A stretch of DNA of 64,000 nt from Bacilli bacterium (GTDB taxonomy: Bacteria > Bacillota_I > Bacilli_A > RFN20 > CAG-826). Under the pieces are notes generated by a model. That model saw nothing but the letters and a program-made list of their open reading frames with translations, ran no database searches and had not been told where the DNA came from. The stretch is from the NCBI GenBank assembly GCA_017619815.1, contig JAFZRR010000047.1:23511-87510 (forward strand), given 5' to 3'. A program made the translations under genes and the position numbers. Below are positions 16,954 through 28,952 of this stretch, piece by piece (the stretch's first letter is position 1; every line of letters begins with the position of its first letter).

Positions 16954-19900
16954 ATGATTAGAAATATCAAAGACTTGAAACAACTCAACAATGGTCGTTA
17001 TGACTATTCACATGTTAGTGGTGATCTCGAACTCCCTAACTTAGTCGAAATTCAAACCAAATCATTTGAAGAGTTCAAAAACAAGGGCTTAGATGATGTC
17101 TTTAGAGAAGCTTTCCCTATTCTTAACTATACCGAAACCTTATCTATCGACTACGTCTCCGCTCGTTTTGGTGAACCAGAGCATTCCTATTTAGAATGCA
17201 AAACCCAAGACTTAACATATTCCGTCCCAATCTATGTCACTTTACGTTTAACACATAAAGAGACTGGAGAAATCCAAGAATCTGAAGTCTATATGGGTGA
17301 GTTCCCATTAATGACATCTGGCGGCACATTCATCGTCAACGGTGTCGAAAAAGTTATCATTTCTCAATTAGTCCGTTCTCCGGGCGCCTACTTCTCTGCC
17401 ACACAAAAAGCAGGCAAGTATTTATATGGTTGTGACTTAATTCCTGGAAGAGGAACATGGTTACAATTTGAAAGTGACAATAAGGATATCTTAAGCGTTC
17501 GTATCGATCACCAAAGAAAGATGAACGTCTGCTTATTACTTCGTGCCTTAGGTTTCGAAGAAGATAAAGATATTCTCCAATTATTCGGTAAAAACGAAGC
17601 CTTACAACTCACATTAGAAAAAGATGATACTTTAAAGGTCAAAGATTCAAAGAATGCGTTAGCGGAAATCTTTAGAAAGATGAAACCAGGTGAGCCTGTT
17701 ACTGAAGAAGGTAACATCACATACTTGGTGCAAAAATTCTTCGATAGCAAACGTAACGATTTGGGTCGCGCAGGCCGTTATAAATATATTAAGAAGTTAA
17801 GCGTATATGGTCGTTTAGCTGGTCGTATCTTAGCTGAAAATTTAGTAAGCGCAGATGGCGAAATCAGATTTACCAAAGGTACACTCTTAACTGAAAAGGA
17901 TGTCGAAGACTTAAGAAACGAAGACTTCTTCGAAAAAGGAGCCCACTTACACAAGTTAGGTTCTAACGATCGTCTTGACACCCATAACTTAGTCAACATT
18001 GTTAAAGTTTATAACAATGAAAAAGAAAAGAAAGTCTGTCACATCATTGGTACAGACTTAAATGGCACAGCACAAACCGCCACAATCAGTGACATTGTTG
18101 CTAGCTTCTCATACTTCTTAAACATCATCGATGGATTCGGGACCACAGATGATATTGACCATTTAGGAAATAGAAGAATTCGCTGTGTCGGTGAATTAAT
18201 TCAAAACCAATTCCGTATCGGTTTAGGCAAGATGGTGAAAACCGTCCAACAAAAGATGTCCATTTCCGATTTAGGTAATGTGAAACCAAAAGCATTGATC
18301 AATCCACGTCCATTGAACGCTTCAATCCGTGAATTCTTTGCTTCTTCACAATTATCTCAATTCATGGATCAAACCAACCCACTCGCGGAATTAACAAATA
18401 AGAGAAGATTATCCGCGTTAGGCCCAGGCGGTTTAACACGTGATAGAGCTTCAACCGCTGTCCGTGACGTTCACGTTTCTCACTATGGACGTATCTGCCC
18501 AATTGAAACACCTGAAGGTCAAAACATCGGTTTGATTAACAACCTCGCTTCTTATGCGAAAGTCAATAAATACGGTTTCATTGAAACACCATACCGTAAA
18601 GTCGTGGATGGTCGTGTCTTAAATGACGCCAAAGACTGTGTTTACCTTTCCGCAGATGAAGAATGGGACAAATGTATTGCTGAAGCTAACATTAATTTAG
18701 GTCCTAACGGTGAAATTTTAGATGACCAAGTCGTCGCCCGTTATAAAGGCGAAAACATCATGGCTCCAAAAGAAGATGTCGACTTTGTCGACGTTAGCCC
18801 AAAACAAATTGTTAGTATTGCGGCAGGTAGCATTCCATTCCTCGAAAACGACGATACCATGCGTGCCCTTATGGGTAGTAACATGCAACGTCAAGCCTTA
18901 CCACTTTTAAAACCAACTGCTCCATTAGTGGGTACCGGTCTTGAACACCAAGTTGCGAAAGACTCCGGTTTAGCAGTCGTAGCAGTGGAAGATGGTGTAG
19001 TTACATATAGTGACTCCAGAACCATCAAAGTGTTAGAAGCTGAAGGTAAAGAAAGAGCTTACCACTTACAAAAATTCGAAAGAAGTAACCAAGGCACATG
19101 TATCAATCAACACAGTATCGTGCGCGTTGGTGACAAAATTAAACGCGGACAAATCATCGCTGATGGTCCAGCAATGCAAAACGGTGACTTAGCGTTAGGT
19201 CAAAACGTCACAATCGCCTTTATGACCTGGAATGGTTATAACTACGAAGACGCGGTCATCATGTCCGAAAGATTAGTTAAAGATGATGTCTACACATCTA
19301 TCCATATTGAAAGATATGAATTAGAATGCCGTAGCATTCCTAAATTAGGTGATGAAGAAATTACCAGAGATGTTCCAGGTGTTTCTGAATCCGCGAAAGC
19401 CTACCTCGATGAACGCGGTATTATCGTTCCAGGTAGTGAAGTTAAAGAAGGCGACATCCTCGTTGGTAAAGTGACCCCACGTGGTCAAACCGAACCAAGC
19501 CCAGAAGAAAAACTCTTAATGGCCATCTTCGGTGAAAAGACAAACGAAGGAAAAGACGCTTCCTTAAGAGTCCCTCACGGTGGTTCTGGTATCGTCTTAG
19601 ATGTCAAAGTGTTCAAACACGAAGGCAAAGCGAAAGATAATAGATTCCCACCAGGAGTTAACGAAATCGTTCACGTCTATATCGTCCAAAAGAGAAAGAT
19701 CTCTGAAGGTGATAAGATGTCCGGTCGTCATGGTAATAAGGGTGTTATTTCCCGTATTTTACCAGAAGCCGATATGCCATTCTTACCAGATGGTACACCA
19801 GTGGATATTATGCTTAACCCATTAGGCGTTCCTTCCCGTATGAATATCGGTCAAATTCTTGAAGTCCATTTAGGTATGGCCTTAAAGAAATTAGGTTATA

Positions 19901-20553
19901 AGATTGCCACACCTGTCTTTGATGGCATTTCTAACGAAGAAATCTTCGATATGATGGAAAAAGCAAAGATGGCAAAAGATGGTAAAACCATTCTTTATGA
20001 TGGAACTACCGGTGACAGATTCGATGAAAGAATCACTGTTGGTGTCATGTATATGATTAAACTCGTCCACATGGTCGATGATAAGTTACATGCTCGTGCA
20101 ACTGGTCCATATAGCTTAGTTACACAACAACCTTTAGGTGGTAAAGCCCAAAATGGTGGTCAAAGATTCGGTGAAATGGAAGTCTGGGCTCTTGAAGCTT
20201 ACGGCGCCGCTCACGTCTTACAAGAAATCATCACTGTTAAATCCGATGATAGAGTCGGTCGTAGAAAGACATACGAAGCCATCATCAAAGGACAAGAATT
20301 ACCAAAACCAGGCATGCCAGAAGCATTCCGTGTTCTTGTTAAAGAATTACAATCCCTCGCTATTGATGTTTCATTACTCGATAACGAAGGCAACCAAATC
20401 GATATGGATGCCCTTGCTAAAGAAGCCCTTAAGGAAGAAAGAAAGATCAACTCTTCTATCCGTAACCTTACCGGTGAAGCAGGTCCAGAATCAGTGGTGG
20501 ACAGCGAAGGTACAAGCTTCAATGTTCATGCCTATGGTGAAAAAGAAGATTAA
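16954..20553 (+). CDS. rpoB: DNA-directed RNA polymerase beta subunit
   Basis: 1199 residues. Start [20 protein letters not shown] is Mollicutes-like. Conserved regions include the rifampicin cluster [27 protein letters not shown] written here in parts: FMDQTNP, THKRR-type [13 protein letters not shown] and [10 protein letters not shown]; also NGYNYEDAV and [12 protein letters not shown]. The Bacillota length of about 1,190 matches. The TNKRR has N where most bacteria have H (rifampicin-binding H526 of E. coli), a change associated with rifampicin resistance and usual in Mollicutes. SD AAGGAG. Confidence 0.97.
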   Translation: MIRNIKDLKQLNNGRYDYSHVSGDLELPNLVEIQTKSFEEFKNKGLDDVFREAFPILNYTETLSIDYVSARFGEPEHSYLECKTQDLTYSVPIYVTLRLTHKETGEIQESEVYMGEFPLMTSGGTFIVNGVEKVIISQLVRSPGAYFSATQKAGKYLYGCDLIPGRGTWLQFESDNKDILSVRIDHQRKMNVCLLLRALGFEEDKDILQLFGKNEALQLTLEKDDTLKVKDSKNALAEIFRKMKPGEPVTEEGNITYLVQKFFDSKRNDLGRAGRYKYIKKLSVYGRLAGRILAENLVSADGEIRFTKGTLLTEKDVEDLRNEDFFEKGAHLHKLGSNDRLDTHNLVNIVKVYNNEKEKKVCHIIGTDLNGTAQTATISDIVASFSYFLNIIDGFGTTDDIDHLGNRRIRCVGELIQNQFRIGLGKMVKTVQQKMSISDLGNVKPKALINPRPLNASIREFFASSQLSQFMDQTNPLAELTNKRRLSALGPGGLTRDRASTAVRDVHVSHYGRICPIETPEGQNIGLINNLASYAKVNKYGFIETPYRKVVDGRVLNDAKDCVYLSADEEWDKCIAEANINLGPNGEILDDQVVARYKGENIMAPKEDVDFVDVSPKQIVSIAAGSIPFLENDDTMRALMGSNMQRQALPLLKPTAPLVGTGLEHQVAKDSGLAVVAVEDGVVTYSDSRTIKVLEAEGKERAYHLQKFERSNQGTCINQHSIVRVGDKIKRGQIIADGPAMQNGDLALGQNVTIAFMTWNGYNYEDAVIMSERLVKDDVYTSIHIERYELECRSIPKLGDEEITRDVPGVSESAKAYLDERGIIVPGSEVKEGDILVGKVTPRGQTEPSPEEKLLMAIFGEKTNEGKDASLRVPHGGSGIVLDVKVFKHEGKAKDNRFPPGVNEIVHVYIVQKRKISEGDKMSGRHGNKGVISRILPEADMPFLPDGTPVDIMLNPLGVPSRMNIGQILEVHLGMALKKLGYKIATPVFDGISNEEIFDMMEKAKMAKDGKTILYDGTTGDRFDERITVGVMYMIKLVHMVDDKLHARATGPYSLVTQQPLGGKAQNGGQRFGEMEVWALEAYGAAHVLQEIITVKSDDRVGRRKTYEAIIKGQELPKPGMPEAFRVLVKELQSLAIDVSLLDNEGNQIDMDALAKEALKEERKINSSIRNLTGEAGPESVVDSEGTSFNVHAYGEKED

Positions 20554-20567
20554 GGAGGTAAATTACG

Positions 20568-23500
20568 ATGTTTGATGTCAAAAAATTAGCGGCAATCCAA
20601 GTCGGACTCGCCTCCCCAGATACTATCCGTAAATGGTCCCATGGTGAAGTCTTAAAACCAGAAACCATTAACTACAGAAGCCAAAAACCAGAACCAGATG
20701 GTTTATACTGCGAAAGAATCTTTGGTCCTAGCAAGGACTACGAATGTCACTGTGGTAGATATAAGAAAATTAGATTTGCCGGTGTCGTTTGTGAACACTG
20801 TGGTGTCGAGATTACCACCAAAGATGTCCGTCGTGAAAGAATGGGTCATATTGAACTCCATGCTCCATGTACACATATTTGGTACTTAAAAGGTATCCCA
20901 TCAAGAATTGGCTTATTACTCTCTATTTCTCCAAAAGATTTAGAAGAAGTCGTGTATTACGCTGCCCACTTATGTATTAAGAAAGGCAACAGCCACACCC
21001 TTTACTACCGTGAATTCATCAATGAACGTAACGGTAGAGAAATCTTCATCGCCGCTTTACGCGATATCCAAGATAACGCTGAAGAATTCGGTTTAATCGA
21101 AGGTAGTGAAGATTGGGAAAAATGCAACCGTTTAATCGAAAGATTAGAAAACCGCGCAGAAGTCTTTGACTTCCAAACCAATGCCAACTTTGTGGAAAAA
21201 TACACAGGTGCTAAATTCTCTGAAGGTGCTGGTGCAATCCAACAATTATTAAAAGAAGTCGATTTAGATGCTGAAGCCGAAGAAATTTCTAAATCCATTA
21301 AGGATGCTTCTAGCGCAAATAGACAAAAATTAACCAAGAGATTAGAAGTTATTGAAGCATTCAGAAACTCCAATAACAGACCTGAATGGATGGTCTTAGA
21401 TGCCCTTCCAGTCATCCCACCAGATCTCCGTCCTATGTTAGCTCTTGATGGTGGACGTTTCGCCACATCTGACTTAAATGACTTATATCGTAGAGTTATT
21501 TCTAGAAACAACCGTTTAAAGAAATTAATTGATATGAACTCACCACAAGCCATCTTGATGAACGAAAAACGTATGCTTCAAGAATGTGTCGACGCTTTAA
21601 TCGATAACGGTAGAAGAAATAAAGCCGTTCAAGGTGCCGGTGGTCGTGCATTAAAGAGCTTATCTAACGCCTTAAGAGGCAAACAAGGTCGTTTCAGACA
21701 AAACTTATTAGGTAAACGTGTCGACTATTCTGGTCGTTCCGTTATTGCCGTCGGTCCATTCTTAAAGATGTATCAATGTGGTCTTCCAAGAGAAATGGCC
21801 ATCCAATTACTCCGTCCATTTATCGCATGCGAGCTCTTAAAGAGAGGTATCGCCAATGCGCATAGACAAGCGGACAAAATTATCGATAGATATGACAATG
21901 TTGTCTTTGACATCATTGAAGAAATCATTTCTAAACACCCAGTCTTATTGAACCGTGCTCCAACACTTCATAGACTTGGTATTCAAGCCTTCCAACCAAT
22001 CTTAGTCGATGGCCGTGCCATTCGTTTACACCCGTTAGTGTGTACCGGATTCAACGCTGACTTCGATGGTGACCAAATGGCGGTTCACGTGCCACTTTCT
22101 AAAGCCGCACAAGAAGAAGCTCTTAACTTAATGTTAGCGAGCAACAACATCCTTGGTCCTAAGGACGGCAAACCAATCGTTACACCTTCCCAAGACATGG
22201 TTATTGGTAACTACTACTTAACCAGTGAAAATACTAAGGAAGAATTCTTAGCGAAAGCCAAAGAATTACGTGAAAACGGTGATGATGAAGAAGCTGAAAG
22301 ATACGAATTATACGCTGCTAGTGAAGGTAAAGCATTCCGTAGCGTTGATGATGTCTTATTAGCCTATCAAACAAAACAAATCCACTTACATAACCGTATT
22401 GCCATCTTAGGTAGTGCGTTATTAAAGAAAGACTTCACAGAAGAAGAAAATAAGAGCTACTTATTAACATCTGTTGGTAAGATCATCTTCAACCTCATCT
22501 TCCCAAGTGACTTCCCATACTTAAACGAAGTTAACGAAAAAGTCTTAAGTGGTAAACATGATGAAATCGCGAAATTCTTCATCCCACGTGGTAGCAATAT
22601 CCGTGAAGAAATCGCAAAACGCTCAGTCTTAAAACCATTTGGTAAGAAAGACTTAGGAAAGATTATTAACGAAGTATTCCAACGTTATGATCGTCAAGGT
22701 AATCCAAAGACCAGCGCAGTTCTTGATAAGATTAAAGACCAAGGCTTCCGCTTCTCCACAATTGCCGGCTTATCCATTTCCTTATTCGACATCCACATGG
22801 TTGAAGGTAAAGAACAAATCCTTGAAGAAGGTGACAAGAAAGTCGCTGAACTCAAAGAAATGTACGAAATGGGCTTATTAACCAACAAAGAAAGACACGC
22901 CCAAGTCGTCGATGTCTGGAATGGTGTTAAGAACAAAGTTCAATCCATCTTAACCGATCAATTCGGCAAAGATCGTTCTAACTCCATCTTCATGATGTCT
23001 GACTCTGGTGCTCGTGGTAACATCTCTAACATTCTTCAATTAGCAGGTATGCGTGGTTTGATGGGTTCTACATCCGGTGAAACCATCGAATTACCAGTTA
23101 AACGCTGTTTCCGTGAAGGTATGTCCGTGTCCGAGTTCTTTATTGCCACACACGGTGCCCGTAAGGGTGGTGCTGATACAGCCTTAAAGACCGCTGACTC
23201 AGGTTACTTAACCAGACGTTTAGTCGACGTTTCTCAAGACGTTATCGTCAGAGAAGAAGATTGTGGTACAGACCACGGCTTCAAAGTCAAAGAAATTAGA
23301 GATACTTCTAAGAACGCAGTTATCGTTAAACTTGAAGATCGTTTAGTCGGACGTTTCGCCTTAAGAGATATCGTTAACCCAGAAACGGGTGAAGTTATCG
23401 TTGAAGGCAACACCATGATTAACGAAGATCAAGCTAAAGCTATCGTTAACGCAGGCATTAAAGAAGTGGAAATCAGATCCTTATTCGGTTGTGAAACCAA

Positions 23501-24497
23501 AGACGGTGTCTGTGTCCATTGCTATGGCCGTAACTTAGCGACAGGCCGTAAGGTTGAAATTGGTGAAGCGGTTGGTATTATGGCTGCTCAATCCATTGGT
23601 GAACCAGGTACACAATTAACGATGAGAACATTCCATACCGGTGGTGTCGCGGGTAGCGATATTACTGAAGGTTTGCCTCGTGTTCAAGAATTATTCGAAG
23701 CTCGTACACCTAAAGGTGAAGCTTTAATTAGTGAAATCCCAGGTGAAATTACCAATATTAAAGAAGAAGGCGGTTGCTTCTTAGTCACCGTCAAGAACGA
23801 CATTGAAGAAAAGACATATAAGACCCCATTCGGTGCTCACTTAAGAGTGAAGAAGGGTGACAAAGTCATCAATGGTGGTAAGATCACTGAAGGTGCTATT
23901 TCTCCAAAAGTCTTATTAGAAAACGCTGACGAAACAGCCGTTGAAAACTACATCTTAAAAGAAGTACAAAAGGTTTATAGCGCACAATCCATCGGTATTT
24001 CTGATAAACACATCGAAGTTATCGTGAGACAAATGTTAAGAAGAGTCTTCGTCGTCGATGCTGGTGATACAGATATGCTCTCTGGTACACGTGTTAACAT
24101 CAATACCTTCACCGCGAAGAACGCTAAAGTTTTAGCGGAAGGTAAGAGACCAGCTGTCTTCTCACCTCTCATTCTTGGTATTACTAAAGCCGCTATTGAA
24201 ACTGATAGTTTCTTATCCGCAGCTTCCTTCCAAGAAACCACACGTGTCTTAACCGATGCCGTTATCAAATGTAAACGCGATAACTTACACGGTTTAAAAG
24301 AAAACGTCATTACCGGTCACTTAATCCCAGCAGGTCGTGGATTATTATCTACTGCTGAAGAAGAAGCCGTTGTTGACGGATTCACTGTGGAAAAGAAGAT
24401 GAAAGAAGTTTCTGACCGCTATGTCGAAGAACATGATCGTGTTATTAATGAAATTCACGAAAAGATTCGTAAAGCGGAAGAAGAAAATAAGAAATAG
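20568..24497 (+). CDS. rpoC: DNA-directed RNA polymerase beta' subunit
   Basis: 1309 residues. The N-terminal zinc site uses C60, C62, C75 and C78. The catalytic magnesium loop NADFDGDQM is at 496-504. The second zinc site appears as [13 protein letters not shown], and the trigger-loop region TMRTFHTGG is present. Follows rpoB by 14 bases with an AAGGAGG site; the last gene of the cluster, closed by a strong terminator. Confidence 0.97.
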   Translation: MFDVKKLAAIQVGLASPDTIRKWSHGEVLKPETINYRSQKPEPDGLYCERIFGPSKDYECHCGRYKKIRFAGVVCEHCGVEITTKDVRRERMGHIELHAPCTHIWYLKGIPSRIGLLLSISPKDLEEVVYYAAHLCIKKGNSHTLYYREFINERNGREIFIAALRDIQDNAEEFGLIEGSEDWEKCNRLIERLENRAEVFDFQTNANFVEKYTGAKFSEGAGAIQQLLKEVDLDAEAEEISKSIKDASSANRQKLTKRLEVIEAFRNSNNRPEWMVLDALPVIPPDLRPMLALDGGRFATSDLNDLYRRVISRNNRLKKLIDMNSPQAILMNEKRMLQECVDALIDNGRRNKAVQGAGGRALKSLSNALRGKQGRFRQNLLGKRVDYSGRSVIAVGPFLKMYQCGLPREMAIQLLRPFIACELLKRGIANAHRQADKIIDRYDNVVFDIIEEIISKHPVLLNRAPTLHRLGIQAFQPILVDGRAIRLHPLVCTGFNADFDGDQMAVHVPLSKAAQEEALNLMLASNNILGPKDGKPIVTPSQDMVIGNYYLTSENTKEEFLAKAKELRENGDDEEAERYELYAASEGKAFRSVDDVLLAYQTKQIHLHNRIAILGSALLKKDFTEEENKSYLLTSVGKIIFNLIFPSDFPYLNEVNEKVLSGKHDEIAKFFIPRGSNIREEIAKRSVLKPFGKKDLGKIINEVFQRYDRQGNPKTSAVLDKIKDQGFRFSTIAGLSISLFDIHMVEGKEQILEEGDKKVAELKEMYEMGLLTNKERHAQVVDVWNGVKNKVQSILTDQFGKDRSNSIFMMSDSGARGNISNILQLAGMRGLMGSTSGETIELPVKRCFREGMSVSEFFIATHGARKGGADTALKTADSGYLTRRLVDVSQDVIVREEDCGTDHGFKVKEIRDTSKNAVIVKLEDRLVGRFALRDIVNPETGEVIVEGNTMINEDQAKAIVNAGIKEVEIRSLFGCETKDGVCVHCYGRNLATGRKVEIGEAVGIMAAQSIGEPGTQLTMRTFHTGGVAGSDITEGLPRVQELFEARTPKGEALISEIPGEITNIKEEGGCFLVTVKNDIEEKTYKTPFGAHLRVKKGDKVINGGKITEGAISPKVLLENADETAVENYILKEVQKVYSAQSIGISDKHIEVIVRQMLRRVFVVDAGDTDMLSGTRVNINTFTAKNAKVLAEGKRPAVFSPLILGITKAAIETDSFLSAASFQETTRVLTDAVIKCKRDNLHGLKENVITGHLIPAGRGLLSTAEEEAVVDGFTVEKKMKEVSDRYVEEHDRVINEIHEKIRKAEEENKK

Positions 24498-24516
24498 TCT
24501 TCTCTAATAAAAAAAT

Positions 24517-24548
24517 AAGGTCCTGATTATTCAGGGCCTTTTATTTTG
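24517..24548. terminator. bidirectional terminator between rpoC and the hydrolase
   Basis: Stem AAGGTCCTG (24517-24525) / CAGGGCCTT (24532-24540), loop ATTATT. T-rich on the plus side and A-rich on the other, so it can stop rpoC and also the convergent gene ending at 24541. Confidence 0.85.
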
Positions 24549-25572
24549 TGACGAAATCGATACATTTCTTAATCAGTTTAGTATCGACCATATGATTGTA
24601 TTTATTTCTATCGATATGTTCCTTGAGATAAGTGACTTTTTCTTCTTCGGTTGGTTTATTCTTCTTGACGAACTTATCGTAGTCTTTATGAACCTTGTCG
24701 TAGTAGTGTTTGCCTTCAAGTGTGTAATAGACAGTGCCATGACCGTGTTCTAATAATTTAATGAATTTGAAACGTTTATCTTTTCCGAATTCTTTCTTAT
24801 AGATGGAGAAACCCGCTTCGATAGGGACGGTCATATCATCTTCAGAATGAACGATAACAATCTTGGCTTTACTCTTAGCAAAGCTACTTACCGCAGTATT
24901 TTTACATATATCACCAAAAAGGAACCTCTCGTAGGTATCTACGTAAAGCATGAAATCATTTGCTTTGTCACCTGCAAAACGCTCGCCATTGGCCTTAAAA
25001 ATCGTGGTTGCGGAGTTAAATCCGCTAAAAGCGACGAGTCCTTTGACTCTTTTATGTAGATAAAGGGCATTTGAGGAAGAATATGCACCCCAAGAATGGC
25101 CCATTAAATATAAAGGAAGTTTCTTATATTCATTAAGTGATTCCACAAAAGATAAAGCTTTATCAGCATCTAAGAATCCTTGAGTAAATCCTTTGATGGT
25201 GGTGCCTTCACTTTCATCGTTAGCGGTAGCGTCATAGGCGAACACATAAAAACCCAGTTCACATAAGACATTAATGAGGTCCAAATAGCAGTGGTGTCCT
25301 CCACCTCCATAACCATGGCAAAAGACAAAAATACCGCGTTTTTGCTGAGTTTTATCGTTATAGACATATCCCACTAAGCGGTGTTTATTACAGGAATAAA
25401 ACTCATATCTCTTCCTTTCTAAATTAGGAAAATCTTCCATCTCAAAATAGAAAGGTTTAAATGTCAAAAAGTGGTGGTTAAACATCTTGCTATAGACTTG
25501 TTGAGTAACTACTGCAGGAGCCACAACTTTTGTGACACCGATTATTTCTTCAAATAACTTTTTCCTGTCCAT
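24541..25572 (-). CDS. alpha/beta hydrolase (esterase/peptidase-like)
   Basis: 343-residue cytosolic alpha/beta hydrolase. Oxyanion region FCHGYGGGGHH, nucleophile elbow GHSWGAYSS, acid in VHSEDDMTVP, and His in LEHGHGT make a complete Ser-Asp-His triad. A lysine-rich ~45-residue tail follows. The partial gene at the left edge of the window has the same acid/His architecture, so these are probably paralogues. Substrate unknown. A TATAAT box (25584-25579, minus strand) ends six bases before the ATG and there is no Shine-Dalgarno site, so it is a clear leaderless candidate. Confidence 0.85.
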   Translation of the reverse strand: MDRKKLFEEIIGVTKVVAPAVVTQQVYSKMFNHHFLTFKPFYFEMEDFPNLERKRYEFYSCNKHRLVGYVYNDKTQQKRGIFVFCHGYGGGGHHCYLDLINVLCELGFYVFAYDATANDESEGTTIKGFTQGFLDADKALSFVESLNEYKKLPLYLMGHSWGAYSSSNALYLHKRVKGLVAFSGFNSATTIFKANGERFAGDKANDFMLYVDTYERFLFGDICKNTAVSSFAKSKAKIVIVHSEDDMTVPIEAGFSIYKKEFGKDKRFKFIKLLEHGHGTVYYTLEGKHYYDKVHKDYDKFVKKNKPTEEEKVTYLKEHIDRNKYNHMVDTKLIKKCIDFVTK

Positions 25573-25631
25573 ATCAATATTATATACCTATTGTTTATTA
25601 ACAATTTCTATCGCTTTTTACAAAATGTTGC

Positions 25632-25674
25632 TATAATCATAAACATTCAATATAAGTTTGTACCGTTTCGGTAC
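25632..25674 (+). promoter_or_regulatory. extended -10 promoter and leader hairpin of the first M6 protease gene
   Basis: An extended -10 TGCTATAAT has its hexamer at 25632-25637. In the leader, GTACCG-TTT-CGGTAC (25660-25674) forms a perfect six-pair hairpin ending just before the AGGAAAGG ribosome site, so it could control translation or stabilise the message. Confidence 0.6.
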
Positions 25675-25692
25675 AGGAAAGGAAAAGAAATT

Positions 25693-27318
25693 ATGAAGAA
25701 AATGACAATCTTAAAAGGTATGATCTTCTGTACAGCTCTCACAATGACAGTTGCTGGCTGTAAAGGCAATAACTTAGAAGCCATTCAAGTTGACCCTTAC
25801 ACCTTAGTGAGCAATTACCGTGATGTCCGTGTCTTAGGTACCGGATACGCTGGTGAACAATTCACTGAACACAGCAGAATCGTTGATGATAATGGTGTGA
25901 CAAAACAACAAAAAACATATGTTGTTGAAGACGTTAAAGTTTTAGTTGTCCCAGTGGACTTCACTGACGCTCCATATTCTTGGTATAACGATACCGAAGA
26001 TGGCGCTCGCGCTGAACTTAACAAAGTTTTCTTTGGTGGACCAGATGATATGCAATGGTACTCTTTAGCAGAATATTACAAATCATCCAGTTTCGGTCAA
26101 TGTAATGTTACTGGTTCTGTAGCTCCATGGTGGCACACTGGTGTTAGTTATAAATCAATCACCAAATCTAACACAGGCTATGCCGAAGAAATTGCTACCG
26201 ACATTCAAGACTACTATCGTGAACACAACGATGAAATTAACTTAGCGGATTACGATGCAAATAAAGACGGTTTCGTTGATACCATTGTTATGGTTTATAC
26301 CGCACCAATCACCACAACTGGTGAAGTTTGGTGGGCATTCTGTTCATCCGTTGGTGGTGCATTTGGTAAATACACCCCATCCGGAACTAAAGAAGGCGTC
26401 AATAGATATTTCTGGGCTTCCTATCGTTTCTTATACGAAAGATGGAACCGTTCATCATTAGACGAAGCGCAATATACATCCGCCGAAATTAAAGCTGGTG
26501 TTGATAAATATGGTAATCCAATTTATCCAGATGCTCATACAATGACTCACGAATTCGGTCACTGTTTATCATTACCTGACTATTACATTACCGACTATAA
26601 CGATAAAGATTATGGTGGAATGGGTGGTCTTGATATGATGGACTATAACGTTGGTGACCACAATGCATATTCCAAAATGTGCTATGGTTGGATTAATCCA
26701 AGAAGAATTGCTGGTACAAGTGGTAAGATTACTCTCACAATGAAAAGTACAACCACAACTGGTGATACCATTATTGTTCCTGCTCCAAATGGTTGGAATG
26801 ATACATACATGGATCAATACCTCGTTATCGAATTCCTAACTCCAGAAGGCGTGGCAAAAGCTGATGGCGAACAACGCTACTTGGGTAACTATCCTCTCTA
26901 TTATAATAGAGCGGGTATCAGAATTATCCACGTTGACTCTCGTTTAGGTGTCTTCCAATACTCTGGTGCTGGTGACCAAGCTGGTTATCATTTCGCTGGT
27001 TATACACCAGCTGTGAAAACAGACTTAGAACATGCATATGTTGGTGTTGCCGCTGATAACACAATGACCAGAAGTTGTTATCCAGATTATAAGATCGCTG
27101 AAGTTCTTGCTTCTGATGGCAAAACCATGAAAGAACACAAGAGTGAATCTAACACCGATTGCTTATACTTTGAAGGCCAAGGCTTTGGTTACAATGGCGT
27201 TTGGAAAAACTTCAAAATGAACGGCATCGATGGTTCTAAGAACAAAGCATTTGGTTTCAAAATCCACGTTGATAAGATCGACGGAAACAACTCCGCAACA
27301 ATCACAATCTCTCGTTAA
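25693..27318 (+). CDS. M6-type (immune inhibitor A-like) metalloprotease lipoprotein
   Basis: 541 residues. A lipoprotein signal ends in VAGC with lipid-bearing C23. The zinc motif HEFGH lies at 286-290, followed by LPDYY, as in M6/immune inhibitor A-like peptidases; YDANKDGFVDTIV resembles a calcium-binding loop. The protein should sit on the outer face of the membrane and degrade host or dietary proteins. The ATG at 25693 was chosen over an upstream frame opening because it has AGGAAAGG and a proper signal peptide. The next gene is a diverged paralogue with its own promoter. Confidence 0.88.
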   Translation: MKKMTILKGMIFCTALTMTVAGCKGNNLEAIQVDPYTLVSNYRDVRVLGTGYAGEQFTEHSRIVDDNGVTKQQKTYVVEDVKVLVVPVDFTDAPYSWYNDTEDGARAELNKVFFGGPDDMQWYSLAEYYKSSSFGQCNVTGSVAPWWHTGVSYKSITKSNTGYAEEIATDIQDYYREHNDEINLADYDANKDGFVDTIVMVYTAPITTTGEVWWAFCSSVGGAFGKYTPSGTKEGVNRYFWASYRFLYERWNRSSLDEAQYTSAEIKAGVDKYGNPIYPDAHTMTHEFGHCLSLPDYYITDYNDKDYGGMGGLDMMDYNVGDHNAYSKMCYGWINPRRIAGTSGKITLTMKSTTTTGDTIIVPAPNGWNDTYMDQYLVIEFLTPEGVAKADGEQRYLGNYPLYYNRAGIRIIHVDSRLGVFQYSGAGDQAGYHFAGYTPAVKTDLEHAYVGVAADNTMTRSCYPDYKIAEVLASDGKTMKEHKSESNTDCLYFEGQGFGYNGVWKNFKMNGIDGSKNKAFGFKIHVDKIDGNNSATITISR

Positions 27319-27342
27319 TTTAAAAACGATATATTGAATACT

Positions 27343-27370
27343 AAGGCGTCTCGCAAGAGATGCCTTTCTT
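27343..27370 (+). terminator. Rho-independent terminator after the first M6 gene
   Basis: Ten-pair stem AAGGCGTCTC (27343-27352) / GAGATGCCTT (27357-27366) with a GCAA tetraloop, then TCTTT. The -35 box of the next gene begins in this T-run. Confidence 0.9.
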
Positions 27371-27397
27371 TACAAATAAATACTTAGTTTTTAGAAT
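27369..27397 (+). promoter_or_regulatory. promoter of the second M6 gene
   Basis: TTTACA (27369-27374), 17 bases, TAGAAT (27392-27397). The -10 ends seven bases before the ATG at 27405, so transcription should begin at or next to the start codon. Confidence 0.75.
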
Positions 27398-27404
27398 TAT
27401 ATAT

Positions 27405-28949
27405 ATGAACAAGAAATACATTTCTTTTGCTATATTACCCTGTTTATTAAGTGGCTGTTCTCATGGAATAACATTAAAGTATGTTCCATATACTTTTTCT
27501 ATTGAAGAACAAGATTTGATGAAAGAAGACACCACACCAGTCGCTTATAAAAAAGGAAGTATCAATTCTCTTTCCGATTTCTTGGCTGATTTTAAAAGTG
27601 GTCATAAAAGAGAAAGTATTCCCACCAGAGGTGATAGAAAACTTTTAGTGGTTCCTATTTCTTTTACTGATAGTGATAAAACTAACCAAGATAATAAGAC
27701 TATTTTCCTACAAAACGCCTTCTTTGGGGCGAATAATCACACAAATTATTATTCTGTCGCAGGATATTACAATGCTTCTTCATATGGGCAATTAAGAATC
27801 ACTGGTGAAGTGGCACCTTGGTTCAATTTAAATATGTCCTCACAAGAACTTTTGAATTTATCTCCATCATATATGACAAAGTCATCCATGGTGGTGGAAC
27901 AAGCGGTTGATTACTATAAAGCCAATAACCTCATCGAAAATCTATCTGGTTACGATACAGATGATGATGACGATATTGACGGCGTTTATGCGATTTACGA
28001 TCATCCATATAATGAAACTAATAACAAAGACCATTTGTTCTGGGCTTACACTCATTACACATTTAAAGGTGAAAATTCACTTAATAATGAAGCGCCATAT
28101 GTGAATGGATATTCTTGGACAAGTATTGATACAGTGATGCAAAAAGATAATCGTTCCTATACGAATTATCTCATTCACGAAACTGGCCACTTATTAGGTT
28201 TAACTGACTATTACAACACTAAATACACAACTACAGGAAGTGACTATCATTTCCAACCAACTGGATGTTTTGATGTTATGGATTATAACATCGGTGATCA
28301 TTCTTCTTTCAGTAAGTATCTCTTTAAATGGACATCTCCAACAATTTTGGAAGGTAATGAAACAAGAACAATTAAATTAAAACCATTTGTTAATTCCGGT
28401 GAATATTTACTTATCCCATCAACATCATATAATGGTTCACCTTATAGTGAGTATTTACTCGTAGAATACTTTGCTCCTACAGGATTAAATAAGTTCTCTG
28501 GAGCCTATAGTTATGTAGATAAAGAAGGCAAAACGGGTATATATAAATTCCCAGATCATTATGGTTTAAAGATTTATCATATTGATGCCACGCTTGGTTA
28601 TTACAAGATTGGCATGAATACCAATTTGATATGCACAATCGATGATCCAAATTGGGAAAGTAAAGTCGGCACTGATAATGTCGGTTTGGATTTTGCTTAC
28701 TCAAATACAATTAAAGATTCTGATGTTGGCAATAAACCAGTTTTAATCCATTTACTCGAAAGTAGTGGTAATAATACATTCAAGGATTCAATCCCTGCGA
28801 ATAACAATACTTTATTTAGAACTGGTGATGATTTTGGTGTAACCAAGTTCACTGATTTTAGATTCTTCGATGGATCAGCACCTGAATACACAATTAAAGT
28901 CAAACAATTGTCCACAAGAGAGATAACTTTAGAAATAAATCATAAGTAA
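27405..28949 (+). CDS. second M6-type metalloprotease lipoprotein
   Basis: 514 residues. Lipoprotein signal with LSGC (C18); zinc motif HETGH at 258-262 followed by LLGLTDYYN; aspartate-rich YDTDDDDDIDG in the place of the calcium-like loop of the previous gene. It shares the core order of its neighbour (SVAGYYNASSYGQL here, SLAEYYKSSSFGQ there; then VMDYNIGDHSSFSK here, MMDYNVGDHNAYSK there), so the pair arose by duplication and then diverged widely. An upstream start at 27360 would overlap the terminator and lacks the signal peptide. No Shine-Dalgarno site; likely leaderless. Confidence 0.87.
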   Translation: MNKKYISFAILPCLLSGCSHGITLKYVPYTFSIEEQDLMKEDTTPVAYKKGSINSLSDFLADFKSGHKRESIPTRGDRKLLVVPISFTDSDKTNQDNKTIFLQNAFFGANNHTNYYSVAGYYNASSYGQLRITGEVAPWFNLNMSSQELLNLSPSYMTKSSMVVEQAVDYYKANNLIENLSGYDTDDDDDIDGVYAIYDHPYNETNNKDHLFWAYTHYTFKGENSLNNEAPYVNGYSWTSIDTVMQKDNRSYTNYLIHETGHLLGLTDYYNTKYTTTGSDYHFQPTGCFDVMDYNIGDHSSFSKYLFKWTSPTILEGNETRTIKLKPFVNSGEYLLIPSTSYNGSPYSEYLLVEYFAPTGLNKFSGAYSYVDKEGKTGIYKFPDHYGLKIYHIDATLGYYKIGMNTNLICTIDDPNWESKVGTDNVGLDFAYSNTIKDSDVGNKPVLIHLLESSGNNTFKDSIPANNNTLFRTGDDFGVTKFTDFRFFDGSAPEYTIKVKQLSTREITLEINHK

Positions 28950-28952
28950 TTT

